Shown here piece by piece: positions 26,944 through 36,286 of a stretch of DNA of 64,000 nucleotides. The notes under the pieces are model-generated. The model did not search any database and had not been told where the DNA came from. It worked only from the letters and a program-made list of their open reading frames with translations. Positions within the stretch are counted from its first letter, which is position 1. Each line of letters opens with the position of its first letter. The translations under genes were made by a program, and so were the position numbers. The stretch is from Janthinobacterium lividum (GTDB lineage: Bacteria > Pseudomonadota > Gammaproteobacteria > Burkholderiales > Burkholderiaceae_D), in contig NZ_CP075583.1 in the NCBI RefSeq assembly GCF_023509035.1, positions 5,704,001 through 5,768,000 of the forward strand, in the 5' to 3' direction.

Positions 26944-29900
26944 TTAGAAGTTGCCGGCGTAGATGCTGGCGGAATAATGGAACGTCACTTTCGACGGATT
27001 GGTGAAACTGACGGCAAACGAGGCCGTCGCGCCCGGCGCCAGGCTGGCCGCGTTGACGGTGGCATACGCGGCGCCCGCATGGCTGCCCACGGCATTTGCC
27101 AGGGTCACGCCGGCCGGCAAGCCGCCAAACACCACCTGGAACGGGCCGGCCAGGGCAGTCGTGCCCGTGTTGGTGAACGAGAACGTGCCCGTGTACTTTT
27201 GCGTCACGCGGTTGTACGTGAGGCCCGAACTGGCTTGCGCCACGCCGGCCGTGATGTCGCGGTAGGCTGGCTGCAAGTCCAGGCTGATGACGACGGGATC
27301 GTGGTCCGAGGCGCGGTAGGGCAAGGCGTTGTACAGGTCTTGCGGCTTGGCCGAGTCGATGTTGTAGTCAATCACTTCCGGCTCGTCCGCATTCACATGC
27401 CATTCGGCCACGCCGGCCACTTGCGGGCTCAGGCTGGCACTGGCCAGCGCATGGTCGAGGTAGCCGCTCTGGCCGCCAAACACGTACGAATACGGCATGC
27501 CGGACGGCCGCACGAAGCGCTCGAGTTCATTGACGAAGCCGGCGCCCGTGATGACCTGGATCGGGTCTTCCGCGCCATACGAATTAAGGTCGCCGATGAC
27601 CAGCACGTCCGCGTCGCCGGCAGCGGCCGCCACCTGCGGCACAAAGCTGCCCACCAGGCGCTGGGCTTGCTGCACGCGGGTGGCGTTCCAGCAACTCTGG
27701 CTATCGTTCTGGTCAGCGTCCAGCCCGCTCGAGGGGCAGCTGCCCTTGGACTTCAGGTGGTTGACGATCAGCGAGAATTTCTCGCCATTGCTCGCAAGAA
27801 AAGTCTGCGCCATGGGCGGACGGTTGTTGATGGCGTTGGCATCCGACAAGGCACCGCCCACCAGGCCCAGCTTGGCTGGCTTGTAAATCATGGCCACGCG
27901 GATGGCGTCCGTGCCCGTGGCGGCCGGCTTCGGCACCACGGCATACGTGACGCCGCCGATGGCCGCGTTCAGCTGCTCGACGAGGTAAGTAACGGCCGTT
28001 TCACCATTGTTCTGGATTTCCATCAAGCCCACCACGTCCGCATCGATGGCTTTCAGTTCGGCTACGATCTTGTCGCGCTGGCGCTCGAACTCGGCCTGAT
28101 TGTCGGCGCCGCGGCAATTGCTCTTGGTGGTCGAGGCACCCACGGTACAGCCCTGCCCCGTCTGGCCAAAGACGTTATTGCCATTGGTAAAGGTCGTAAA
28201 GAAATTCAGCACGTTGGCGCTGGCCACCTTGACGTTGCCGGATGGCAGGTCCGGGCTGCCCGTGCGCGGGTTGTCGCGCGAGAACTGCGGCGCTTGCGTC
28301 GGCTGCAATTTGTATGCGGCGCCGCCACCGCCGATGGCGCCAAAATCCACCACGCCCGTCAGGTCGGCCACCGTGTCGCCACTGCGCACGGTGCCATCCT
28401 GGCCGAGGTACGGAATGGCGGGTGGTGTCACGAAAATGCCATCATCGAGCACGATCAGGTTGTTCGCATTGGCGGCGATCAGGGCTTGCGCCTCAATCGA
28501 GCCAGCCGGATGGCGGTTGGTCGGCACTTCGCGCCGTCCCGCCGACAGGGTCAATTCGCCGCGCGCGCCCAGGTAGGCGTTTTGCGACACGGTCAAAGGC
28601 TGTGTAAAGCGCACCAGCATGCCTTCGACGGCGGCCAGGTTCTCGTTCGGCAAAGTCACATTCGTCGGCACGACGCTGTGCCCCGCGCTTTGCGTGAGGA
28701 TGGCCGTCACGTCCTTCAATTCCGTATAGGAATTTTTCGCGCCCGAGGGCGTGTACTCGAACACCGTGCCCGTCACGCGCACCAATTCGCCCGGCTGCAC
28801 GGTGGTGGCCGTCGCGCCCGTGTACACGAAGATGCCATCCGACGTCGACGGATCGCCGTCGCCGGCCACATCCTGGATAAAGAAGCCGGTGCCCACCTTC
28901 AGGGTGACCACGCCCTGCGTCGTTTGCACGGAATTGGCGTACGGGCTGGCCGCGCCGCTGCCCTGTATCTGCGGAATCGTGTGGCTGACGGCGGCCAGGC
29001 CTTGCACGGCGACATCGATCTTGCAGCTGGCGCTTTGCTGCTGGTCGTTGCTGAAATTCACGATGACAGGGTAATTACCCACCGGCACGCCGGCGGCCAC
29101 CTGCAAGCTGACCATGGCGCTCTCGCCCGCCACGCCGGCCGCGCTGAAGTTGGCCAGGCTGATGCCGGCCACGGCCGGCGAGCTCAAGATAGCGGCGTTC
29201 ACGACGCCATCCACGTCGGACGCACGCAGCACGGCGCTGCCGCCATTGCCTACCGCCAGAGCCAGGCTGGCCGGGCAGCTGGTGACGATCTGATGCACGA
29301 CGGGGCCGCCACAGACGCGGCGTTCAGAGGCGGTATTGCGCGGCGTCACGCTGCTGGTGGCGAAATCCGCGCTGTTATCGTCCGTGTCGCCGCAGCCGCC
29401 ATTCGCGCGCACAATCGACAGGGTATTCGAAGGCGCGGGCGCCACGGCGCCTTCAAAGCCGTTGGCCGTGCCGAAGCCGACCAGGTCGATGACGGCGGCG
29501 CCCGTAGGGCTGGCGCCCACCTGGGCCGTCGTGCTATTACTTAACAGTACCTTGCCCGTCGTGCCGGACAAGGCCAGGCTGCCCGTGGCGTCCGGCGTGG
29601 GCAAGTCTTGCGTGCCGCCCGTGCCCTTGGCTTGCTGGACCAGCAAATATTGACCAGCTTGCAAATCGATAGCCGGCAAGGCCGTCACTGACCAGCTCGT
29701 ATTGGCGGCGGCGCCGTACTGCACGCTCCAGTTGCTCAGGTTGACGGGACTGGCGCCGCGGTTGAACAGCTCGATGAAATCGTTGCGGTACACGGACCCC
29801 GTGTTGCCGCCGCCCCCATACACCTGGCTGATGACGACGTCGGAGGCAGCCAGGGCTGGCAGGGACAGACTGGCCAGTACGGCGGCCATGACCGTCAGGC

Positions 29901-29958
29901 GCAAGGGCTTACGCAGGGATAAGGGTGAAACGGACACGGCGGCAAGGTGGGAATTCAT
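26944..29958 (-). CDS. ExeM/NucH-family extracellular endonuclease
   Basis: Secreted nuclease, 1004 residues. The start at 29958 has AGGA upstream and begins a signal peptide (cleavage near ALAA). Domains: lamin-tail domain (VVISQVYGGGGNTGS...FIELFNRG), an OB-like region (GTVFEYTPSG) and an endonuclease/exonuclease/phosphatase domain with LMEIQN, NHLKSKG, GDLNSYG, YLDHAL and SDHDPV catalytic motifs. No GlyGly-CTERM tail. Such enzymes degrade extracellular DNA for phosphate or biofilm remodelling; Pho-box-like repeats lie upstream. Confidence 0.9.
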   Translation of the reverse strand: MNSHLAAVSVSPLSLRKPLRLTVMAAVLASLSLPALAASDVVISQVYGGGGNTGSVYRNDFIELFNRGASPVNLSNWSVQYGAAANTSWSVTALPAIDLQAGQYLLVQQAKGTGGTQDLPTPDATGSLALSGTTGKVLLSNSTTAQVGASPTGAAVIDLVGFGTANGFEGAVAPAPSNTLSIVRANGGCGDTDDNSADFATSSVTPRNTASERRVCGGPVVHQIVTSCPASLALAVGNGGSAVLRASDVDGVVNAAILSSPAVAGISLANFSAAGVAGESAMVSLQVAAGVPVGNYPVIVNFSNDQQQSASCKIDVAVQGLAAVSHTIPQIQGSGAASPYANSVQTTQGVVTLKVGTGFFIQDVAGDGDPSTSDGIFVYTGATATTVQPGELVRVTGTVFEYTPSGAKNSYTELKDVTAILTQSAGHSVVPTNVTLPNENLAAVEGMLVRFTQPLTVSQNAYLGARGELTLSAGRREVPTNRHPAGSIEAQALIAANANNLIVLDDGIFVTPPAIPYLGQDGTVRSGDTVADLTGVVDFGAIGGGGAAYKLQPTQAPQFSRDNPRTGSPDLPSGNVKVASANVLNFFTTFTNGNNVFGQTGQGCTVGASTTKSNCRGADNQAEFERQRDKIVAELKAIDADVVGLMEIQNNGETAVTYLVEQLNAAIGGVTYAVVPKPAATGTDAIRVAMIYKPAKLGLVGGALSDANAINNRPPMAQTFLASNGEKFSLIVNHLKSKGSCPSSGLDADQNDSQSCWNATRVQQAQRLVGSFVPQVAAAAGDADVLVIGDLNSYGAEDPIQVITGAGFVNELERFVRPSGMPYSYVFGGQSGYLDHALASASLSPQVAGVAEWHVNADEPEVIDYNIDSAKPQDLYNALPYRASDHDPVVISLDLQPAYRDITAGVAQASSGLTYNRVTQKYTGTFSFTNTGTTALAGPFQVVFGGLPAGVTLANAVGSHAGAAYATVNAASLAPGATASFAVSFTNPSKVTFHYSASIYAGNF

Positions 29959-30013
29959 GGTTTTCCTGGTCAGTAAGATGACACCAACCCGGGCAGGCGC
30001 TGGCAGGCTATGC

Positions 30014-30031
30014 TTGACATAATGATGACGA
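30014..30031 (-). promoter_or_regulatory. second Pho-box-like repeat
   Basis: TTGACAT-AATG-ATGACGA: two 7-base half-sites with a 4-base spacer in the Pho-box arrangement, each 5/7 to the consensus ATGACAG. It lies between the predicted nuclease transcription start and its ATG. Confidence 0.3.
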
Positions 30032-30044
30032 ACTTGTGATTTGA

Positions 30045-30078
30045 ATATTAAACTGGCCGCATGACGAGTTGATGACAT
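30045..30078 (-). promoter_or_regulatory. candidate PhoB-dependent promoter of the nuclease operon
   Basis: On the minus strand ATGTCAT-CAAC-TCGTCAT (30061-30078) resembles the Pho box CTGTCAT-N4-CTGTCAT with 11 of 14 half-site bases. It ends exactly 10 bases before a -10 TAATAT (30045-30050) and there is no separate -35, the arrangement known for PhoB-activated promoters. Predicted start is near 30038. Confidence 0.5.
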
Positions 30079-30406
30079 TTCATTAAGCTGAACGGAGTAA
30101 CGCGCAGCAAGGATCCACACTGGCAGCCGCATGCCGACAGTCTCCTTTCAACAACGCCTGGCTTTGCACAGCAATCCCGGTACGTACTCAGCCGCACAAT
30201 ATGATATAATTCAAACAAATAAGTTTAGTTCCTGACAAGGAATTAAATGGCGACACCAGACCCAGTAGTGCAGGCCCCATCCATGCCTGACCTTGAAGTG
30301 CACGCCCGGCCTTGCTCGCAACAGTAGCCTGGACGGGAGTGACAACAATCGCATGTGGATACACGCGTCGAGCAACGCCCCTTCCATGCTTTTTGAGAGA
30401 TCGATC

Positions 30407-31195
30407 ATGCCAACAGCAAATTTCACGCCAGCCTTGTCCCATCCCTTGCTGCTGGCCGCAGCATTGATGCTGTTCGGCGCCAGCGCCCAAGCGCAAACGG
30501 CCCCGTCTGAGCAAAAGAATGAAAAGAATTGCCAGGCCAGCACGCAAGACGCGAATGGCAATGCGAAAGATGCCAATCTGAACGGCACCTACAGCGCCTG
30601 CAGTCTGGCCAACGGCTTCATCGGCTTCAGCAATCGCATCAGCGACGGCAAGAACCAGACACCGGAATTCGACGGCAGCATGTCCGACCAGGAATTCCGC
30701 AACGTCCCATCGGCCAACAATTCGCACAGCCTGGCCACGCGCCAGTTGCCTGCCGATACCGACGTCAGCGAGCCGCGCCAGTCACTCGTCAGTAGCGACC
30801 GCAACTATCGTTTTGCCACGCGCGATTTCGTCGCCTCGGAAGAAAACCATCCCTTCGATGACGCCGCCGGATATCGTGGCCCGGGCCGTTCGTACAACCA
30901 GGGCCGCAGCGACGACACCCCTGCGCCACTGATTTTCTCGTCGTCGCTCGGCGAAGGGTTGCCAGCCACTGGCGGAGGCGTTGGTAGTGGCGGCTCGGGT
31001 GGCGGCTTCACAGGCGGCAGCCTCATCCCCGTAACGCCGGACACTCCGGCCGTAACGCCGAACATTCCGACCGTGACGCCGGACATTCCGGTCGTGACGC
31101 CGGACATTCCAGCCGTGCCGGAACCGGAAACCTATGCCATGCTGCTGGCCGGACTGGGCCTCGTCGCCCTGGCGCGCCGACGCAAGAGCAAATAA
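30407..31195 (+). CDS. PEP-CTERM protein with VTPDIP tandem repeats
   Basis: Exported exosortase substrate, 262 residues. Signal peptide about 1-29 (cleavage after SAQA). The mature part is Asn/Ser/Asp-rich, then a Gly-rich stretch, then four 7-residue repeats of the VTPxIPx type leading into VPEPETYAMLLAGLGLVALARRRKSK, a canonical PEP-CTERM tail. The Pro/Thr repeats form an extended stalk before the membrane helix. Start at 30407 chosen for the signal peptide. Followed by a bidirectional terminator. Confidence 0.85.
   Translation: MPTANFTPALSHPLLLAAALMLFGASAQAQTAPSEQKNEKNCQASTQDANGNAKDANLNGTYSACSLANGFIGFSNRISDGKNQTPEFDGSMSDQEFRNVPSANNSHSLATRQLPADTDVSEPRQSLVSSDRNYRFATRDFVASEENHPFDDAAGYRGPGRSYNQGRSDDTPAPLIFSSSLGEGLPATGGGVGSGGSGGGFTGGSLIPVTPDTPAVTPNIPTVTPDIPVVTPDIPAVPEPETYAMLLAGLGLVALARRRKSK
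31031..31114 (+). repeat. four tandem 21-bp repeats in the PEP-CTERM gene
   Basis: Four in-frame copies of a 21-base unit beginning GTRACGCCG encode VTPDTPA, VTPNIPT, VTPDIPV, VTPDIPA. Copies differ at a few third positions. The copy number could vary between strains. Confidence 0.85.
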
Positions 31196-31205
31196 GCTTG
31201 CAACA

Positions 31206-31233
31206 CGAAAAAGGCCCGCAAGGGCCTTTTTTA
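31206..31233. terminator. bidirectional terminator
   Basis: AAAAAGGCCC-GCAA-GGGCCTTTTTT hairpin between the convergent PEP-CTERM gene and the TIGR03790 gene. Confidence 0.9.
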
Positions 31234-31253
31234 TTGCCTGAAAGAATCAGGCT

Positions 31254-32354
31254 TCAACGTCGGAAACCCGCATACGGGGCGGCCAGCGGGTCGCCAATGA
31301 ACAGGCCCTGGGCCGGCCACAGCACGCTGCCCCAGTACGCTTCCAGTGCCGTGCTGCCGGACAGGTAGCGGCGCAACAGCACAGTCGGATTGGGAAACTT
31401 CTGCCAATAGTTGCACGGCTCGCTGACGGTCCCATAGCTGGCCGTCGCACCCGCCTCCAGCCAGCGCTGGCTGCTCATCTGGCTACTGCCCTGCAAGTCG
31501 CCGCCAAACGAGGTCAGGTGGTCGGCCAGGGCGCCGGGCAGGAAGTGCAGGGTCTCCAGCTTGGCCACCTTGGCCAGCCCCGTCTGGTACACCATGATGT
31601 CTTGCACCCCTTCCAGGCTGTCCGCCTTGAGATTCTTGACGGTCAGCTTACGCTGGCGCACCACGCCGGCGGGTGGAAAGAAAGCGGCCCGGCTATTGCG
31701 CGCCGTGTCGCTGGTGGTCAAATAATACGCGCTGCCGGCCGGCACGGAAAAGCCGCTGACGGCACCGCGGTCCACCACGGCCTTGGCCTCTTCCACGAAA
31801 TCGATGGGCAGCAGCATCGACAGCCGCAAGCCCAGCTGCCTGTAGGGCTGCGCCACCTCGCTGTTGAAATAGGTGCTGGGCTTGCCTGGGCCGCAGGTCT
31901 TCGCGCATTGATCCGCGTCATAACCCAGGGTGAAGGCGGCCGTGATGGCATTGCATTCGACGGCATACGGCGCGCTCCAGACCATCAGCACGGCCTGGAT
32001 CTCGGGTTTCAGCTGCGCATTGATGCGTTCCTTCAACTGCGCGAACTGGTCGACGCTCAGCTTGCTCGGGCGATTGGGAATATTGACGTGCGCCACATTG
32101 GCGGCCGGAATGCCGTGCGCCTTGCGGTAATATTCGCCCACTTCGACACTGTTGGGCTCGGCGTCATTGATGACGATGGCCAGCTGCGACGCCTGCAATC
32201 CGGGCGGGATCACGACTGCGGCAGGAGCGTCGGCATGGGCGGCGCCGGCGGCGGCCAGCGCCAGCGAAAGACAAAGGAAGTTGCGCAAGGGTCGGTGTAC
32301 CGGTAAGGGGGAATCGGAGGCAGGCGGCCAGGGGCGCGGCGGCCCTTTGATCAT
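31254..32354 (-). CDS. TIGR03790 family exported protein
   Basis: Protein of 366 residues, of the uncharacterised family TIGR03790, often found in PEP-CTERM-bearing bacteria. A hydrophobic signal segment (LCLSLALAAAGAAHA) follows a basic N-terminus. Family-like features are IVINDAEPNSVEVGEYYRKAHGIP near the mature start and LMVWSAPYAVECNAITAAFTLGYD. The start is unsure: 32354 is used, but an ATG at 32381, overlapping cpsB by 20 bases, is possible. Last gene of the sugar-nucleotide operon. Confidence 0.75.
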   Translation of the reverse strand: MIKGPPRPWPPASDSPLPVHRPLRNFLCLSLALAAAGAAHADAPAAVVIPPGLQASQLAIVINDAEPNSVEVGEYYRKAHGIPAANVAHVNIPNRPSKLSVDQFAQLKERINAQLKPEIQAVLMVWSAPYAVECNAITAAFTLGYDADQCAKTCGPGKPSTYFNSEVAQPYRQLGLRLSMLLPIDFVEEAKAVVDRGAVSGFSVPAGSAYYLTTSDTARNSRAAFFPPAGVVRQRKLTVKNLKADSLEGVQDIMVYQTGLAKVAKLETLHFLPGALADHLTSFGGDLQGSSQMSSQRWLEAGATASYGTVSEPCNYWQKFPNPTVLLRRYLSGSTALEAYWGSVLWPAQGLFIGDPLAAPYAGFRR

Positions 32355-32361
32355 GGCGCCA

Positions 32362-33816
32362 TCAGGCGCGCTGGTAGACATCTTCCAGGCGCACGATGTC
32401 GTCTTCGCCCAGATAGCTGCCCGATTGCACTTCGATCAGGTGCAAGGGCAGCTTGCCCGGGTTTTCCAGCCGGTGCGTCATGCCGATGGGGATGTAGGTC
32501 GATTCGTTTTCCGTCAGCAAGGTCACTTTTTCGCCGCACGTGACCTGCGCCGTGCCGCTGACCACCACCCAGTGCTCGGCGCGGTGATGGTGCATCTGCA
32601 GGGACAGCTTGCCGCCCGGATTGACGGTGATGCGCTTGACCTGGAAGCGCTCGCCGATATCGATGCCTTCATAACTGCCCCACGGGCGGTACACCTTGCG
32701 GTGCTGCACGTGCTCGCTGCGCCCCGCCTGCTTCAAGTGATCGACCACCTGTTTCACGCGCTGTACCTGGTCCTTGTGCGCCACCAGGATGGCGTCGTCC
32801 GTTTCCACCACGATCAGGTCCTGCACGCCCAGCACGGCCACCATGCGGCGCTCGGCGCGCACCAGGCAATTGCTCGCGCCATCGAGATACACATCGCCGC
32901 GCACCACGTTGCCGTTGGCATCGCCCTGCTGCACTTCCCACAGGGCCGACCAGGAACCGACATCGCTCCAGCCTATGGCTGCCGGCAATACCACCGCATG
33001 CGCCGTATGCTCCATGACGGCGTAGTCGATCGAATCGGACGGGCAGGCGGCGAAGGCCTTCTCTTCCAGGCGGCAGAAATCGAGGTCGCGGTAGCCTTCG
33101 CGCACGGCCGTCTCGCAGGCGGCCAGCATGGCGGGCTGGAATTGCCCCAGTTCGCCCAGATAGCGTTCGGCGCGGAACATAAACATGCCGCTGTTCCAGA
33201 AATAATTACCGGCGGCCAGGAACGACTGCGCCGTGGCCAGGTCCGGCTTTTCCACGAAACGCTCGACCTTGCAGCCCACGGCGCCCGGGCTCACGGGCGC
33301 GCCGCTGCGGATGTAGCCATAGCCCGTTTCCGGCGCCGTCGGCACGATGCCGAAGGTGGCCAGGGCACCATCGGCTGCCAGCAGCGCCGCCTCGGCGATG
33401 GCCTGGTGAAACGCTGCCACGTCGGTGATGACATGGTCGGCCGGCAAGACCAGCATCAGCGCCTGCGGATCGATGGCCAGCAGGTATTGCGCGGCCACGG
33501 CCACGGCCGGCGCCGTGTTGCGGCCCACAGGCTCGAGCAAGATGCCCAGCGGTGGCAAGCCGATCTCGCGCAGCTGCTCGGCCACCATGAAGCGGTGCTC
33601 ATTGCCGCACACCACCAGCGGCGGCATGACGTCGAAACCGGCCAGTCCGCTATCGCCGGCACGGCGGTTCGGCAAGCTCGTCACGCGCAGCGCCGTTTCC
33701 TGCAGCATGGTCTTCTCCGTCACCAGCGGCAACAGTTGCTTGGGCAACACGGCGCGCGACAGCGGCCATAGACGGGTGCCTGAACCGCCGGACAGGATGA
33801 CTGGGTAAATTTTCAT
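32362..33816 (-). CDS. cpsB: bifunctional mannose-1-phosphate guanylyltransferase / mannose-6-phosphate isomerase
   Basis: Makes GDP-mannose and interconverts fructose-6-P and mannose-6-P. The 484 residues have the type II PMI/GMP layout: nucleotidyltransferase domain with LSGGSGTRLWPLSR and PKQLLPL (residues 8-30), the FVEKPD motif, then a C-terminal cupin with RPWGSYEGID and QMHHHRAEHWVVVSGTA carrying metal-binding His. Supplies GDP-mannose to AlgD and the glycosyltransferases. It lies 20 bases after the preceding pyrophosphorylase. Confidence 0.95.
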   Translation of the reverse strand: MKIYPVILSGGSGTRLWPLSRAVLPKQLLPLVTEKTMLQETALRVTSLPNRRAGDSGLAGFDVMPPLVVCGNEHRFMVAEQLREIGLPPLGILLEPVGRNTAPAVAVAAQYLLAIDPQALMLVLPADHVITDVAAFHQAIAEAALLAADGALATFGIVPTAPETGYGYIRSGAPVSPGAVGCKVERFVEKPDLATAQSFLAAGNYFWNSGMFMFRAERYLGELGQFQPAMLAACETAVREGYRDLDFCRLEEKAFAACPSDSIDYAVMEHTAHAVVLPAAIGWSDVGSWSALWEVQQGDANGNVVRGDVYLDGASNCLVRAERRMVAVLGVQDLIVVETDDAILVAHKDQVQRVKQVVDHLKQAGRSEHVQHRKVYRPWGSYEGIDIGERFQVKRITVNPGGKLSLQMHHHRAEHWVVVSGTAQVTCGEKVTLLTENESTYIPIGMTHRLENPGKLPLHLIEVQSGSYLGEDDIVRLEDVYQRA

Positions 33817-33836
33817 GGTTTCATTTCAAAAACAGT

Positions 33837-34997
33837 TTATTTGGCGGCATACAGGGCCGGCGGGGTTTCTGCGCGGCGCAGGCTGCGCCGGTCGCGCGCA
33901 TTGCCCCAGGCATCTTTCCCATAGTCGGAAACATGAAGCATCTGGCCGGCACGGTCAACGCTATAATCCTTGAAGACGATCATTTCATCAAGTACCACGC
34001 CAGGCAGCACGCGCGTGTATTCGAACAGCACGCTGCGCACCACGTCGGCGCCGCCGCAGATATGACTGCCGTGGCCGATCCAGGCTGGCCCGATGATGGT
34101 CGCGCCCGCTTCGATGCGGCAGCCCGAGCCGATGTAGACGGGGCCCTCGATGCGCGTGCCGCCGCTCCAGTCGATGCTCGTGTTAAGACCGGCCCACACG
34201 CCGTCGGCGATCTGGGTGCCAGGCACGTGTAACTGGGCCACTTTCCCCATCAGCACGCTTTGCAGCACTTCCCAGTAATCCTTGATGCTGCCGATATCGA
34301 TCCAATTGTACTGGCGCTTTTGCGCATAGAAGGGCAAGCCTTGCGCTACCAGTAAGGGAAACAGTTGCGAACCGATATCGAAGGGCTGGTCGGCGGGAAT
34401 CAGGTCCAGCACGGCCGGCTCGAAAATATAAATGCCAGTACTGACGCAATTGGACAGCGCATCGGCCTGCGCCGGCTTTTCCTGGAAGGCGCGGATGCGC
34501 CCATCGGCATCGCTGACCACCACGCCATAGCTCGATACCTTGTCCCACGGCACTTCCAGGGTGATGACGGATGCCAGCGCACCCTTGCTGCGGTGCTCGC
34601 GCAGGGCCGCTTCCAGGTCGAGGTCGATCAAGGCGTCGCCACACAGCACGATCGTCGTGTCGTCGAAAAAACCGCCGAACTCCTGGATCTTCTTCATGCC
34701 GCCAGCCGAACCCAGCGGTTGCGGCACGACCTCGCCCGCATCGTTCGTATAGCCTTCGAAGGAATAGCCGATGCGCACGCCGAACTGGTGGCCTTCGCCG
34801 AAATACTCCTCGATCTTTTCATGCAGGTAGCTGACGTTGACCATGATGTCGGTCACGCCATGCTGCGCCAAGTGTTCCACCAGGTAAGCCATCACGGGCT
34901 TACCCAGGATGGGGATCATCGGCTTGGGCAAATCATAGGTCAGGGGTTGCACGCGCGTGCCCTTGCCCGCTGCCAGTATCATCGCTTTCATCGTCAA
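33837..34997 (-). CDS. NDP-sugar pyrophosphorylase with left-handed beta-helix domain
   Basis: Nucleotidyltransferase, 386 residues, of the mannose-1-phosphate guanylyltransferase/glucose-1-phosphate thymidylyltransferase-like class. The N-terminal domain has ILAAGKGTRVQPLTYDLPKPM, LCGDALIDLD and FQEKP; the C-terminal half has hexapeptide repeats (IEGPVYIGSGCRIEAGATIIGPAWIG). Which nucleotide sugar it makes cannot be fixed; a second GDP-mannose enzyme or a UDP-/dTDP-glucose one is possible. In operon with cpsB, 20 bases apart. Confidence 0.85.
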   Translation of the reverse strand: MTMKAMILAAGKGTRVQPLTYDLPKPMIPILGKPVMAYLVEHLAQHGVTDIMVNVSYLHEKIEEYFGEGHQFGVRIGYSFEGYTNDAGEVVPQPLGSAGGMKKIQEFGGFFDDTTIVLCGDALIDLDLEAALREHRSKGALASVITLEVPWDKVSSYGVVVSDADGRIRAFQEKPAQADALSNCVSTGIYIFEPAVLDLIPADQPFDIGSQLFPLLVAQGLPFYAQKRQYNWIDIGSIKDYWEVLQSVLMGKVAQLHVPGTQIADGVWAGLNTSIDWSGGTRIEGPVYIGSGCRIEAGATIIGPAWIGHGSHICGGADVVRSVLFEYTRVLPGVVLDEMIVFKDYSVDRAGQMLHVSDYGKDAWGNARDRRSLRRAETPPALYAAK

Positions 34998-35023
34998 ACA
35001 CGCTCCATCAGGTTGGGCGCGCT

Positions 35024-36286
35024 TCAGCGGCCATCCTTGCTCAGGGTCACGGGAGCGGCGGGCGCGGCGGCGGGAAACAGGCGCGCATACGCGGCCAGCA
35101 GCTTTGGCGCTTCATATTCCCACTCCAACTCGTTGATCACGCGATGGCGGCCAAACGCGCCCATCTGCTCGCGGCGGGCCGGGTCGTCCAGCAATTCGAC
35201 GATCTTGCGCGCCATGTCGATGGGATCGTTCTTCAAGGCATATAAGGATGCCTGCTGTGCGGAAACCTTGCCCTCGACCAGATCAAACTGCACGATCGGC
35301 TTGCCCAGGGCCATGTATTCCATGATCTTGTTCATGGTCGACTTGTCGTTCATGTCGTTGGCCACGTCCGGGTTCACGCACACATCGGACGTGTTGAGCA
35401 TTTCCAGCAATTGCTGGTCCGGCACGCGCCCCGTAAACGTCACGTAGTCGGCGATGCCCAGGTCGTGCGCCATCTGCTTCATCTGTTCCAGCGACGTGCC
35501 GCCGCCCACCAGGCCGAAGTGCACATCCTCGCGCTGCAAGGTCTGCACGATGTATTGCGCCGCCTGCAACAGCAAATCGATGCCTTCCTGCGCGCCCATC
35601 ACGCCCACGTAGCCGACCAGGTAGGCGCGGCCCTTCTTGAGTTCCGGCACGGGCGGCAGCACGCGCAGGCGGTCAAGCTTGGGTCCGCTGCGCACCACGT
35701 AGACATCCTCGGGCTTCATGCCGCCCCGCTCGATGGCGATCTTTTTGTACGACTCGTTGGTGGCGATCGACACATCGGCGCTCTGGAACGACCAGCGTTC
35801 GAACAGCACCATCAGTTTATAAAAGAAATCGCGCCGGCCGAACTTGGCTTCGTACAGTTCCGGATTGATGTCATGGTGGTCGAACAGGAAACGCTTGCCC
35901 ATCGTCAACTTGAAGAAGCCGCCGATGAGAAATAGCAGGTCGGGCGGATTGCAGGCGTGAATCACGTCGAAGCCGCGCGCGAAATGCACTTTCCACGCCA
36001 GGCGGAAGGTGTGGAACAGCGCCAGCGAATACTCCACCAGGTAACCCTTCGCCCCTTCCGCTTCCAGCGGCAGGTTGTAGCGGTAGATATGGATGCCGTC
36101 GATGGCTTCATAGCGCGCTTCATAGCCCTTGCCTGTCGGACAGATGATCGACACTTCATAGCCATTCGCATGCAGGGTGGTCGCTTCCTGCCACACGCGC
36201 CGGTCGAAGGGCGACGGCAGGTTCTCCACCAGGATCAGCACCCGGCGCGGCTGCCCTGTCACGGTCTTACCAGCAGATGCCGTCAT
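35024..36286 (-). CDS. GT4-family glycosyltransferase
   Basis: Cytosolic glycosyltransferase of 420 residues with a GT-B fold: N-terminal Rossmann (VLILVENLPSPFDRRVWQEA, HACNPPDLL) and C-terminal donor domain (VGYVGVMGAQEGIDLLLQAA, PVP, MEYMALGKPIVQFDL with a Glu in the EX7E region). Similar to WbuB-type transferases. The start at 36286 overlaps the algD tail by 20 bases. It adds a sugar to the lipid-linked repeat unit; donor unknown, GDP-mannose or a uronate is plausible from context. Confidence 0.88.
   Translation of the reverse strand: MTASAGKTVTGQPRRVLILVENLPSPFDRRVWQEATTLHANGYEVSIICPTGKGYEARYEAIDGIHIYRYNLPLEAEGAKGYLVEYSLALFHTFRLAWKVHFARGFDVIHACNPPDLLFLIGGFFKLTMGKRFLFDHHDINPELYEAKFGRRDFFYKLMVLFERWSFQSADVSIATNESYKKIAIERGGMKPEDVYVVRSGPKLDRLRVLPPVPELKKGRAYLVGYVGVMGAQEGIDLLLQAAQYIVQTLQREDVHFGLVGGGTSLEQMKQMAHDLGIADYVTFTGRVPDQQLLEMLNTSDVCVNPDVANDMNDKSTMNKIMEYMALGKPIVQFDLVEGKVSAQQASLYALKNDPIDMARKIVELLDDPARREQMGAFGRHRVINELEWEYEAPKLLAAYARLFPAAAPAAPVTLSKDGR

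Larger units (their letters stand above)
29959..30406. other. divergent intergenic region, nuclease / PEP-CTERM protein
   Basis: About 450 bases with divergent promoters. On the minus strand are the Pho-box-like element and -10 of the nuclease gene. On the plus strand TATAAT at 30205-30210 could serve the PEP-CTERM gene, giving a leader near 190 bases. No convincing gene lies here. Confidence 0.5.

Noticed and set aside
26893..29544. Long plus-strand open frame of 883 codons
   Set aside because: Antisense of the nuclease gene, whose domains and signal peptide are clear.
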